Source: Monocercomonoides exilis
Lineage: Eukaryota; Preaxostyla; Oxymonadida; Polymastigidae
Assembly (NCBI GenBank): GCA_001643675.2
Contig: LSRY02000038.1
Location: 537,001 to 601,000 of the forward strand
Length of the DNA stretch: 64,000 bases
Direction: 5' to 3'
The notes beneath the pieces are model-generated. The model saw nothing but the letters and a program-made list of their open reading frames with translations. It was not told the DNA's origin and ran no database searches. A program made the translations under genes and the position numbers. Below, piece after piece: positions 1 to 10,832 of this stretch. Numbering within the stretch: the first letter of the stretch is position 1; each line of letters starts with the position of its first letter.

Positions 1-93
1 AATATATTGTCTGGTATTTCTTTGTGGCCACATTCCTTCCATTGCTTTCCAAAATGTGCAAAGCCAAAGAGGTATCCTTTCATGTTGTTTCAG

Positions 94-1115
94 CTATTCC
101 CTTGCAGCACTCCTATGCAAGATCTGTTGAGAAAGCTTTCTGCTCCAAAGCGCGTTTCCACCGTTCTTCTCCATCACGCTGAATGGATTTAACAACTCAA
201 TCCTCAACCGTCCTGGAGGAAGACAGGCATTCGTCCATTGCATTGAAGGGTCTTTCTGTAACACTTCCTTTTGCAGCTTCCAGTCCCAGCTCCTGTGTGG
301 TATCGACTTCAAAAGAGTATCCCAGTTCTGGCCTCTCCAGTTCGGCAGGAGTAAGATCACTCGTGCTTTCTCCCTTTTCGCTTTCTGAATCGTTGGAATG
401 ATCAGCGGCACAGGAGGGTGAGCCAAAACAACTTCGTCTTTCCATGGAACCATGAGACCATCCTCTGCAATCGGACTGTTGATGCAACACCATCTCTCCA
501 ACTTGTGATTGTCACTTGCTGCAAACGCATCCAGTGTCAGTGGCCTCTGAGCTATCTTCAGAATCTCCAGCAGCTCTTCTGCTCGCACTTCGTAATCCCC
601 TGCTCTCTCTAGTCTTGACAGAGCGTCTGCCCTTGTGTTCTTGATGCCTGGGATGTGTGTGGCTCTCATCTCTATATGTGTTTCTTCCTTCCATCTCCAT
701 ATCTTTCTCAGTACGGGTCTCAAGTTCTTTCCTGCATTCCATCTGTTTATATTGTAGACAACCGCTGTATTGTCCGATCTCAGATGCAGTCGACTGATTC
801 CGTTCCTCTGGAGCGCTGGGCCAAAATGGTTGAGAGCTAACCACACCGCCATTAACTCCCTGTAATTCGATGACTGTTTCGCAAGTTGCTGTGGAAACCG
901 ATTGTGTGCGTCTAACAGTTGATTGTTGATTGACAGCGTAGCCCCCCACGCCACTTCCGATGCATCTGTTGTCATCACTGCCTGTGGGACAAACACTGGA
1001 ATTAGCTTGCGTTGAGGGCGTGATTTCAATATCTTCCTCCATTGCAAAATCTGTTAGATAATGGATGCGTTGATTCTCATCTGTCCGCTCCATCCTTGCA
1101 ACTACAATCCTTTTT
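94..1115 (-). pseudogene. DIRS-type pol, RNase H and downstream domain
   Basis: The frame 1047-94 carries an RNase H fold: TTDASEVAWGA (first Asp), ELMAVWLAL (Glu), LRSDNTAVVYNIN (second Asp) and ADALSR (last Asp). Downstream, DAFAASDNHKLERWC and the HPPVP...LLPNWRGQNW segments match the methylase-like domain seen after RNase H in DIRS pol proteins. Reading upstream across the transposon scar, the same frame continues to the RT and contains two stops, TAG and TAA, so this is a remnant. The first codon of the open stretch at 1047 is TTG and is not a real start. Confidence 0.8.
1110..1115. repeat. Target-site duplication, left copy
   Basis: CTTTTT immediately precedes the left inverted repeat. 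The same 6-mer occurs at 5073-5078, directly after the right inverted repeat. Collapsing the two copies rejoins the DIRS pol reading frame exactly. Confidence 0.7.
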
Positions 1116-1662
1116 GGGCATAGGTTCAAACGCGTTCCTTTTGCAATTTGCGTTTTTAAACCCTCAAATTATAACGAATTAATAGATAATAATTATTTAA
1201 AAACTTTTTATGGACCGATTTTTCGAAAAAAAATTTACTTGTTGAAAAAAATGATTTTTGTAAAATGACCCATAAAAACATGGATTTCATTGAAAAATAT
1301 TCAAATTTAAAAGAAAATGTGATTTTTTCGAAACAAAAGTGTTTGCATTATTATGTAGACATATTTTATTTGTTAATTTTCATCATTAACAAAATGTTCA
1401 TAAAAAATATTTTATTAAATATCTCTGAATCTAACCCACAATAAAATTTTTTATCTCTGGAAAAGTTGAATATGCTGTTTAAGATGAAATCAAATTCAAA
1501 AGTTTGCCATCTTTTCATTTTTATATATAAAATTTAACATATTATTATATGTGCACTTGTTTTTATTGAAAACAGCTTTAATTATCAGTGACACAAACAC
1601 ATGCATTTTCACTTTTATGTTGCTAAGCTGAAAGATAAAAATTTCAATATTGGTAGCAATGG
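1116..1662 (+). repeat. Left terminal inverted repeat, 547 bp
   Basis: This is the reverse complement of 4526-5072 from the terminal GGGCATAGG to CAATGG at the inner edge. No mismatch was noticed when the two arms were read against each other. Confidence 0.9.
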
Positions 1663-2311
1663 CTCGAAAAATATTCACAAAACTTCCTAACGAATAAAAA
1701 GTTATAATTTTATTTGAATCTTTGAAAAACTGACATAATTTTCATTTTTATAACTATTAATTCAGAATTTCTCTTTTGAAATGAATTGAAACAAGAAATT
1801 ATTTGGATTTATAAATCTATAAATGAATCCAAATCATTTTGAATCGAGAATTATTGAGAATTTGTTCATAATGAGTTAATTATTTTATTCATCTCTTTTT
1901 TATTAATCATGAAATGCCTCAGATTTTGAGAGAAATATTTTTAATTGAAACAATGAAAAGCGAGATTGGGGTTTTAATATTATGAATTTAAAAACAATTT
2001 TTGAAATATTTTTTAAAATGTCTTCTTCAAAAATATATATATCATTTTATTCTCAAAATCGAAAATAAAACAAAAAACAAAAATGAATAAGATATTTTTG
2101 AACATGCAGCTCTTTCAAAGCTATCAAAAGCAATAACAACATAGTGATTTGCAACAAAATGATTTGTTAATAGCAGTTTCAGCAAAGTGAAGAAGTCTCA
2201 ATAAATAATGTTAAATGTTTTCTGTTTCAATTCTAATTCTTTCTACACACATTGTTATTCCACCTTCTGGCAAATAAGAGATTGTTGTGTCTTTCCTCAA
2301 AACAGAACTCT

Positions 2312-4057
2312 TCACAGCATCAACAAGAGATCCACACATCTGCATATCTCTTTTTCTGCTGCATTCAAATTCTTCTCGTTTCTTTCCTTTGCACTCCCAT
2401 CAAACAAACATGATCCAATCAGTACATCCACACACTCACATATCCTCGTCATCCTTCCTCTCTTGTTTGTGCACTTGCATTGAGTAAAAGAGCAGTTCAG
2501 CACATTCAACCTCCTTTCAGCTCCATCCATCTTCATCACGCTTCCTTCAGAAGCTACTGAAATATTCTCAAACTTCACTTCCTTCATCCCTGCCTTCGCT
2601 TTTTCCCCAACTCTCACATCTTCCCCATCACACTCGACATTCAACATTCTGGTTTCAACAATTAACGCACCAAATTCTCCACAGAATGACAGAAGTGGCA
2701 CAGATGAATGGATTCCACTGAACAACGTTTCGCTCATCTTCAGCTCAACAGCAGATGAAATAAACTCATAACTTCGCATCTCCATTGAGCCATTTTTCAC
2801 TTTCAAAATGAACTTGTTACTTGCCTCAAACATTTCTCCAAACTCAAATGCACATCTCTCTGCAACGCACTCATTCACAAACACAATCACACTCCTTTCG
2901 TTTCCGATCTCTTGAATGGTTGCATTGAGATGGATTGTCGCCTTTGCCTTCTTTACTGATTTCACACACAAGTCTCCGATCACACATTCTCCACCAATGT
3001 CTCCTTCTCCATCAACAAAAATCATGTTTTCAACACCTCTTTGAATGTGACTCACACTGCAGCTGATGCCTTTGCACGGATTTGTCTGTGCCCCACACTG
3101 CCTGCTGTCTGTTCCTCCAACATTTGCAAACACCTGGACTGCAAAATAGAATGTGATCAATGGAATCAGATCAGTATCCCCACCTCCACTCGCATCGCTC
3201 CCACACATCGAGTCCTTCCCATTCAGCTCCTCCTGGCTGAAGTCCAGTCCAAACAGTCTTTCATTCAGCTGCAAGTCAATCATGTCGCATCAGATGAACA
3301 CATTCTTCCCGATGAATGCATCATTCATCAAAAATCGGATGCCCTCCAATCTCAGCCCAAGCGGTAGTATTTCTGTATTTATGCATTCCCCATTCGGATC
3401 AAGTGCATCAATCATCATCCCTCCTCACCTTCCATTCCCTGTCAAACATACATACATCACAAACGAACACCCACTCACTTTCACCTCCGAATCTCCTCTC
3501 TTCATCAGAATCTTCATCTCTCCGCCTTCTGTGCTTCTCTCGCTCACACACTTCGTCAACACTCACACTTCCATCACAAATTCATCAACAATCAGTTCTC
3601 CCCCCTCAACGTTTATCACATTATATCCTATCTTTCCATCTATCAATGCCTCACCCTCAAATGACACTGAACAGTTCATCATACTGAGTGTTGATGTTGA
3701 ATGGATGAATGCACTTCTTGAATTCAACTGACCTTTCACAACAAATGAAAGTCTCCTCATTATCAGTAAACTCGAACATCCAACAAGTCATTCTTGTGTG
3801 GATGAACCTTCATCATTCACTTCCACATTCCCTCCAATCACATTCACAAATATGCAATCAAATCCATTGTTCATTCCTGCTTCTGAATGGAATGAGCATC
3901 CAGTTATCACCAACTCTCCATTTCTATTTGAAACAATGGTTTTGGCTGAGTTGTCAAATCCTGATGTTAGTTGAAGTTGGATATTTGTCAATTCAAAATG
4001 ATCATCATTTTCAATGAAATGATCCAGCTGATTTCCAATTGATTTTTCAAAACTCAA
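2312..4057 (-). pseudogene. Captured fragment of a pectin-lyase-like surface protein gene
   Basis: The frame 3283-2312 shares long blocks with the intact protein at 10833-19259, for example LQLNERLFGLDFSQE, KDSMCGSD, DLIPLITFY and a CGAQxNPC module motif. The stretch 3827-3565 matches the intact gene near 14205-14465 (RRLSFVVxGQLNS). In one 60-nt sample I counted 9 differences, about 85 percent identity. About 1.37 kb present in the intact gene (near 14465-15830) is missing here. In-frame stops occur near 3789, at 3563-3565 and at 3425-3427; the last is a GGA-to-TGA change relative to the intact gene. It therefore cannot encode the full protein. It lies wholly between the inverted repeats, so it moved as transposon cargo. 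Confidence 0.85.
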
Positions 4058-4525
4058 AGTTACTTTTTAATCTTCTTCTCCCATCTTTACACCCTTTTTG
4101 ATCTGATAATTGGACATGTTGAATGAATTTCGAATAACAGTCGATCCATCAATCTGAATTGTTTTCATTCCACGTTCCTTTTCCATGTTTTCCTTCCATT
4201 TCAACATCGTTTGGCTTGATTCTTCCTCGCTTCAACATATTACAACATCAAATTCACTGTTAGTGTAAAATAAATCAAATTCAAAAAATTCTTTTTTTTA
4301 CAATAAAAAAAACCAAACTTTTATTTAGCACATGTTTTTATTTCTCAATATTGAGCTATTTTGTGTAAGTTATGTTTAATTTACAACATTGATTTATTTA
4401 TGCATGCTATGATCGAGCCTAATACAAAAAAATATTAATAATCCAAAAAACAAGAAAAAATTCGTAATAAAAGAGCTAAATAAATATTTATTTGATGAAA
4501 AAAACTATATAAAACCTTTTGCGTT

Positions 4526-5072
4526 CCATTGCTACCAATATTGAAATTTTTATCTTTCAGCTTAGCAACATAAAAGTGAAAATGCATGTGTTTGTGTCAC
4601 TGATAATTAAAGCTGTTTTCAATAAAAACAAGTGCACATATAATAATATGTTAAATTTTATATATAAAAATGAAAAGATGGCAAACTTTTGAATTTGATT
4701 TCATCTTAAACAGCATATTCAACTTTTCCAGAGATAAAAAATTTTATTGTGGGTTAGATTCAGAGATATTTAATAAAATATTTTTTATGAACATTTTGTT
4801 AATGATGAAAATTAACAAATAAAATATGTCTACATAATAATGCAAACACTTTTGTTTCGAAAAAATCACATTTTCTTTTAAATTTGAATATTTTTCAATG
4901 AAATCCATGTTTTTATGGGTCATTTTACAAAAATCATTTTTTTCAACAAGTAAATTTTTTTTCGAAAAATCGGTCCATAAAAAGTTTTTAAATAATTATT
5001 ATCTATTAATTCGTTATAATTTGAGGGTTTAAAAACGCAAATTGCAAAAGGAACGCGTTTGAACCTATGCCC
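4526..5072 (-). repeat. Right terminal inverted repeat, 547 bp
   Basis: Mirror copy of 1116-1662 with the same length. The 6-bp duplication CTTTTT follows at 5073-5078, after which the interrupted RT frame resumes. Confidence 0.9.
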
Positions 5073-5078
5073 CTTTTT
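5073..5078. repeat. Target-site duplication, right copy
   Basis: CTTTTT, equal to 1110-1115, directly outside the right inverted repeat. Confidence 0.7.
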
Positions 5079-6145
5079 GTAAGAGGCGATACATGGAATG
5101 CAGCCATAGGGAAGTGTCTTGCTGAACGAAACGGATTGCGCTGAGTTTTCCAATGAACGAAGCAAAATCTCTTGTTCTCTCCTTCTTGACTTTCACCGCT
5201 TTCACTGCTTTCACTTTCCATTTGTCAACTTCTTTCATCAATGCAATTCTTCTGTCTTCCTTCAACTGAACCTCCATTATTTCCGAGTTCCATCTGTATC
5301 CGAGGTAAACAAACTCTCTGCTGGCAGATAGGTGGCTTTTCTCCTTGTTTGCTAGCAGCCCAAGCGACTCCAAAAACTGCACAATCCCTTCCGTAATTCT
5401 TCTTAAATGCATTTGATCTTGATGTAATATTAGCAGGTCGTCCAAATACGCAACAAGCCTCACATGCCATCTTCTTCTTATTTCCTTCGTCACTTTCCTC
5501 ATTACATGTGTGAATATTCTGTATGCATCTTCGAATCCGAAAGGCATTCCTTTGAATACGTAATCTTTTCCGAGAAATCTGAAAGCGAGATATGGTTTGA
5601 GATTCTCTGAAACTGGGATAAGATAATACACCTGATGAATGTCTATCGTCACTGCCCAATCTTCTTTCAGCAATATTCTCTCCATTGTTCTCTCGTTGTC
5701 GCATTTGAAATGCGTTCTGAGGACCGCTGCATTCAAACGACGACAGTCTAAGATCTGCCTCCATGTTCCGTTCTTTTTCTTGATCAGGAATACATTGTTC
5801 CTGTGTTTGACATCTTCCTGATTTATCTCCTCCACTATTCCTGTCCTCGTCTGTTCCTCCAACAAATCCTTGAAGGCTCTTTTGTGCTCTTCGCTTGTTC
5901 GCTCGGCTCCATCTCTGCACGACCTCTTTGAAAGTTTCTGTCTCTCTCTTCTGTTCTTCCACGTCGCTTGGATCCCATTTCGGATCAAATCTCCTCCTCC
6001 AATCTCTTCCCATGCGTTTAAGAACAGTATCGTCCTTCCTCCAATGATCTAATCTGGCTGCGACTCTTTTTCTGTTGCTTTCGTTAATTCCTTTGAAGAC
6101 ACCGACTCCGTCTGTCCCATCTGACTGCTCTTTATCAGCTTCCAA
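5073..6145 (-). pseudogene. DIRS-type reverse transcriptase, broken
   Basis: The open frame 5988-5065 holds RT motifs in order: NNVFLIKKKNGTWRQILDCR (fingers), VTIDIHQVYYLIPV (motif A, catalytic Asp), FKGMPFGFEDAYRIFTHVM (motif B) and VAYLDDLLIL (motif C, YLDD catalytic box). The N-terminal part (RLDHWRKDD...FDPKWDPSD) lies in another frame at about 6080-5940, so at least one frameshift separates the two. The C-terminus runs to LLQKG and is cut by the inserted element at 5072/5073. The last residues of the open frame come from the transposon end. Removing the insert plus one copy of the duplicated site restores the pol frame into the RNase H part. Confidence 0.85.
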
Positions 6146-6982
6146 AGCTTCTCCTTCCTGAGAAAGAGCGGGGTCTGTAACAAAAAAACAGCTGACCTGC
6201 TCCTCCCTTTGACTGCGCCTGAACTTGGCAGGATGAATTCAAATCCCTTTTTTCCTTTATTCCTTTTGCATTGCTTCAAAACTTCTGTGTCTCATTCTCG
6301 AGCTAGCCATATCAGTTTCCTGCTCCGATTCTTTCAGGATCTGTTCTTGTCTTGATGTTAACAGACCAGCCGCCGCTTCCGCTCTCATTTTTTCCGCTGC
6401 TTTAAACCCGAACCGCCCTTGAATTCTGGTATTTCTGGCCTCCTGGAACGCTTTTACCGTGAGGATAAGCGCATCTGAAGCTCTCTGTCGTGCACTCTCC
6501 TTGTTGGAATCCATTTCGGCTAAGCAAAACAAAACGGCTTTGAAAGCTTGACATAGGCACATCTCCTGTTTATATCCTGCGTAGTCTAGAGCATCGTTGA
6601 ACCAGTTCTTGGATTTTGCAGCTGGAGGAGGCACTGGAGGAAACAAGGGGCTTAAATCGTGTAAGGAATATTCCTGCTGAATTCTTTCCACTGAAAAAGT
6701 GTGAATCTGAATGTCGAGTAAAGATTTAACGGGATCCATTGCAAATACTTCTTCAAAAACAGATGCTGCAGCTTCGTACATGCCTTCTTCTTCTTCTCGT
6801 TTGCTCTCTTCTCTATCTGACGGCTGTGTCGAAGATCCTGCAGAATGGTCGATAAACGGTGGAGAAATGAGTGGCGGCTGCGATTGGACGTTCATCTGGC
6901 TTTGCGCCCCACCTGGCAGTCCGGCTGCTTCGGTCGACGGCGTAAGTCCAGGAAATGTCGCGAACTGCGAAGATTGCAACAT
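6049..6982 (-). pseudogene. DIRS gag-like ORF and overlapping second frame
   Basis: A 241-codon frame (6982-6257) encodes a protein with a Pro/Gln/Ser-rich N-terminus, an acidic stretch (about residues 55-68) and a helical, Ala/Glu-rich C-terminal half. It sits immediately upstream of the RT, as a gag-like first ORF does in DIRS elements. A second frame (6279-6049) overlaps its end by 23 nt and leads toward the RT. The overlap could be a programmed frameshift site or simply decay. No zinc knuckle is visible. The assignment rests on position more than on sequence. Confidence 0.5.
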
Positions 6983-7022
6983 TGATCCGATCGTGGAGAT
7001 GACCCATTGATCGTGATCTCAA

Positions 7023-8967
7023 ATGAAAGAGAAGGAATTGAATGGATGTTTTTCTTGAAAATAAAGGTGCTTATGCACTTATATCGACCAGAGAATGTTC
7101 GACCTATTTGATAGCACGGTCATATGCTCAAATACACAATAAAAAGAGGATACGAAGAGATAGTTATTTTGTGAAAGGAGTAGTAAGAATGTGCATTCAT
7201 TCTTTTCCAAAGGAAAAGAAGTTGAAAGAAAGTTGACAATGAAAATTGTTGTTGAACACATTTCACTATTATTGTGAGACAACCTCTGCTGCATTATTTC
7301 AGATGGTAATGCTGTTTGCTGGATTTTGTTGTTCAGAATGTTTGGCAGAGCATATGCATTTATCGGAGTTGAGGTGATCTTTAAACATTTACACACATTA
7401 TTCTCCCAACTATTCAAACAGATCATAATTCATCTTCCTTTTTACCAAAAATAGTTTGAAGCCTACGTTAATTGGAAGCTTTAATAATGAAACTCACACT
7501 TCATGTGACAAAAAGAATTTCCTTTGAAATGAAAAAAAAGAATCATCTGCTCCAGGTGTCACCCTGTCTCCATTTCCATCCTGCCTTTCTTCCACCAACA
7601 CTTCAGCATGGTCAAACGAAGCTCGAATGTCAATATCCATAAAAATCCACATTTGCGCTTGACAAATGGAAAATAATGCTAATTCTGAGATTGAAGAATT
7701 AAATGAAAGAGACTCGTTTGTTCCTTCCTATCTGTTATTTGCTGTTTGACCAAAGAGAAAACTCGCTTCAAATGATAATCACCATTTTTTGTTCAAAATG
7801 GTTATCCCTTCGAAGAAGAAAATCCGAAAAAGGTTTCCCAAAATACTGTTTGATTGTTTCAAAAATGCCAAATAATTTGATGCCTTGTTGATGGGGTCTC
7901 TAATCTGTTTTGAAACAAAAAGTGGTGAAATTTTGAATTTCATCGCTGTCAATAATAGTCTGGAGAAGAAGGAGAAATGTTCAAGTCAAAAGTTTTTCAA
8001 TTATTTTTTATCTGTTTATTTCATTGAAATCTTGCCTTTTTTCACAATGAAAATTCCCTTCTCGATATCGACTATTGCTTTATTTTCAGAAACACCACAA
8101 AATGTTTCTCTGCTTTTTTCTCCAGTATTTTGAATAATTTTGAAATTCCTTTTTTTTTTCTTCAAATAATTGGGTTATTTGAATAAAAACCAAAACATTC
8201 CTCAAAGAATGTGTTTCAATCTCTCGTTGAAACAAAATTTGTCAAAAACACAAAACGCACTTGTATTCTCCGATGAGCAAAAATGAACAAGATTTTCATC
8301 TTCCTTTATGTTCATTGACACAAAAATGAAATAAGATGTCCATTTATTACCCAAAACAACATCTTGTGCTTTGAAAAGGTTAAAAATGAAATTATCATCA
8401 CAGAATTGAAAAGAACAAAGAAAAGAGCGAACATTCTGTTATTCACATCCAATGATCCAAAAAAACTGTGTTCACGAAACAGTAATTTTCATTTGATTGC
8501 CTCAATCATTTTCAAACTTCAACATCACACCAAAAGTGAATTGTGCTTCTTTCAAAGAAAAATATGATAGAACTATTTATACTTGCATTTGTTCAACTCT
8601 CTTTTGTTCTGGCGTGGATTGTTGTGTTTTTTTGATAATTCCAAGATCAGTTCATCCATAATAGCATGTGAAAATAGAAAAATCGTTGAATTTTATTTTT
8701 CTCGTCAAGAACGCTGATACCCAAAAGGATATCGTGCGTGCACTTATTTTTGCGATTGCTGTGAGATTTCTTTTTTTTTTTTCCGGATATTTTTGTTTCT
8801 TGCGCTGATTGGCTTTTGTGTGAATGAAAAACAAATAAGGATGTTTGCTGGCTGCACTGCTTCTGCGCAAATTCAGGAGATGCACGATTCTAAAACTTTC
8901 ATGTGTTTGGGAATAATTTTTGTTTTGAAACTTTGATAATGGTGATACTTTCAATGATATTTCGCAG
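7023..8967. other. Non-coding, AT-rich stretch
   Basis: Only short frames occur here (for example a 115-codon minus-strand frame at 7079-7426) and none has recognisable motifs. It may hold the terminal region of the DIRS element near 7022-7450. It should also contain the promoter and a missing first exon of the gene that follows. I see no convincing repeat. Confidence 0.4.
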
Positions 8968-10313
8968 CATTGTTTTCGGTTCTGTTTCGTTGTAGTGAAG
9001 CCCTGAAAATACAAGTTCAAGATGAAATGGTCAGAATTGCTGAAGAAATGAATGACGATGACTTGCATTCAATTTTCACGACCGAATTGTTCAACGAAAT
9101 GGACAAAATGATTGAAGAGAAGAAATATTCATTAGAAAATGCATGTTTGCTGTTGATTCAAGTGAAGTTTAACTTTATGTTGAATGAGGAATTGGATGAG
9201 CGCTTTGTTCATTCTTATCTGAATAAAAGATTGGAAATGATGATTGAAGAAGAGAACAACAAAACAGAAGGAAAAAGGGAAAAGCTTCTGACTGATCTTT
9301 GTGAATGCCATCTCTTCATGTATGGTATCGTCGATTCAGCTGGATTCCTATTTGTCTGCATTCGTCGTATTCTGAAAGTTGCATCGAGCAAGGAGGAAAG
9401 CGAAGAAGCTCGAACAGAAGTGGAAATGGGATTGGTGGCATTAAGCAGCGTGTCCCATCGTTTTGTATGAGCATTTTTTATTTTCTTTTTGATTCCATCG
9501 ATAATTTTTTCACTATTTTCTCTTATCCTTGTTTTTCAAAAACAGTTTACGAAAGATGATAAGTTTTTGAATGAGATCAAAGAAATCATCCAATATCACC
9601 AGAAACATCGCAATCTGACGCGACTCGCCTACCAGTCGGCTTTGCTGTTTATGATCAACCAATTTGAGAAAAGCAAAAGAATCTCAGAATCTTTTGGATG
9701 TGAACTGCATTTTGCGAGAGAAGCAGCAAGAGAATTGGAAGATTTATCAAAATGTGTTAATTGGAAGAGAAAAATAGATGAAAATAGAAAAGGTGAAGAA
9801 AAGAAAGAGAAAGAACTGCTAATTTTATTTCGATGGCTGCATATTGTAAACAATCATTTTCGTGGATACACATGTCGTTTTGGAGGGCTCGCTGGGCTTT
9901 TTAGCAGCATTGTGGGAGTCTTTCGAGCAGCAAAGGGTAATAACAGAGCAATTTGTGAGCAATGCCTTAGATCTTTTAATACCGCAGTGGTGTTCATAGA
10001 AGTCGAAATTGACGATCTGTTGAATGGAGGGGCAGTTGATGTTGCTTTGGAGGTGATCGTTCAGTCAAATGATGGAGGGTTTTCGAATAGCTGTTTGGAG
10101 TTTTTGAAGAGTGTTTATTATAGATTGAAGTGGAGAAGGTTTACAAAGAATGAGGAGGTTGAAAGAAAAGAGACAAAAAGAAAGCTTTTTGAAAAGATGG
10201 AGGAAGAAGGGTATGAAGATTGTGCCATCGGATTATTCTATTTCCTTCAAAAAGGGTTGCATTTTGACTTTTCTTTGAATAAAAAGCCGGAAGATTATTT
10301 TATCTTTTGCTGA
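8968..10313 (+). CDS. Oxymonad-type helical family protein (copy A), 5' exon not found
   Basis: Function is unknown. The protein is helical and charged. The segments FNEMDKMIEEKKYSLENA, LTDLCECHL, EVEMGLVALS, LNEIKEIIQYHQKHRNLTR, REAARELEDLS and EKMEEEGYEDC align with copy B at 43439-45186. I recall a large paralogous family with these signatures in Monocercomonoides. The exon pair is 8968-9464 and 9546-10313 (TGA stop), with an intron that starts GTATGAG and ends AACAG. The frame at 8968 begins just after TTTCGCAG, an acceptor-like sequence equivalent to the exon 2 start of copy B. The TTG at 8970 is therefore an internal codon. The first exon with the ATG could not be placed, so this copy may be 5'-incomplete. 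Relatives suggest armadillo-like helical repeats, but that is inference. Confidence 0.75.
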
Positions 10314-10832
10314 TTCATTTGCTTTTTTTTTTCATTTTCTTCATTGTTTGAATGGTCGGTTATTTATTGAGACCTTATTTTTTTTTTGATGATTTAATTT
10401 TAAATTTATTTTTAATTTATTTTATTTTGAAGTTGTTGGAGTTAAAGAACTCCACTGAATGGTTTGAAAGATTAAATAACTTTTTTGATGAGCATGAACA
10501 TTCCTTGCTTTTATGTTCTATTGTAAGATAATATTTTTATTCAATTATAATTTATTATGTTTTTTTTTCTTGTTGTTAATTTTTTTTTCTTTTTTTTTAA
10601 GTTCTGAACTGTTGAATGAAATCGTTTTAATTCTTCATTTTATTATTTTTTTCAAAAATGAACAATTTCCAAATGCTTTTTGGAAGAATTGTTATTTTTT
10701 CATTTTTCGTTTCAAATTGAAAACAAAAAATAGAAACTTCAATTTATATTTATTCAATGATTATCTTGATGAAGTCAAAGATAAAAAATGGAAAAATAAA
10801 CATTTATCCTTTCACTTTGCTTCTATGAATAA
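10314..10832. other. AT-rich intergenic stretch
   Basis: T-rich sequence with long T runs between two same-strand genes. It presumably holds the 3' end of one and the promoter of the next. A 107-codon Phe/Leu/Lys frame (10513-10836) has no protein-like character. Confidence 0.5.

Larger units (their letters stand above)
1116..5072. mobile_element. 3957-bp TIR transposon carrying a captured host gene fragment
   Basis: The ends are inverted repeats of 547 bp each (1116-1662 and 4526-5072), starting GGGCATAGGTTCAAACGCG. They appear identical by eye and are flanked by a 6-bp duplication. The 2863-bp interior has no transposase-like frame. Most of it is a broken copy of a pectin-lyase-like surface protein gene related to the intact gene at 10833-19259. 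The element is therefore non-autonomous and of the gene-capturing (Pack) kind. Long inverted repeats with a 6-bp duplication recall Maverick/Polinton ends, but none of their genes is present, so the class is unassigned. Confidence 0.85.
1..7022 (-). mobile_element. Decayed DIRS-like retroelement, partial at window start
   Basis: Read on the minus strand the order is a gag-like ORF (6982-6257), a reverse transcriptase (about 6145-5073), RNase H (about 1115-500) and the extra domain that follows RNase H in DIRS-type elements (about 560-100). This order and that extra domain are typical of the DIRS/tyrosine-recombinase retrotransposons. The recombinase gene would lie beyond position 1 and is not seen. 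The coding region has at least two nonsense codons and several frame changes, so it is not functional. It is interrupted by a separate transposon at 1116-5072. The outer right boundary near 7022 is only the end of recognisable coding sequence; I could not see terminal repeats. Confidence 0.75.

Noticed and set aside
3153-3731. 192-codon plus-strand frame resembling the minus-strand frame 15662-16240
   Set aside because: Both are shadows opposite the homologous surface-protein coding sequences. The similarity comes from the true coding strand.
8968-8975. TTG at 8970 as a lost ATG start in copy A
   Set aside because: Copy B shows an upstream exon joining here in phase, and family members can have Leu at this position, so it is an internal codon.
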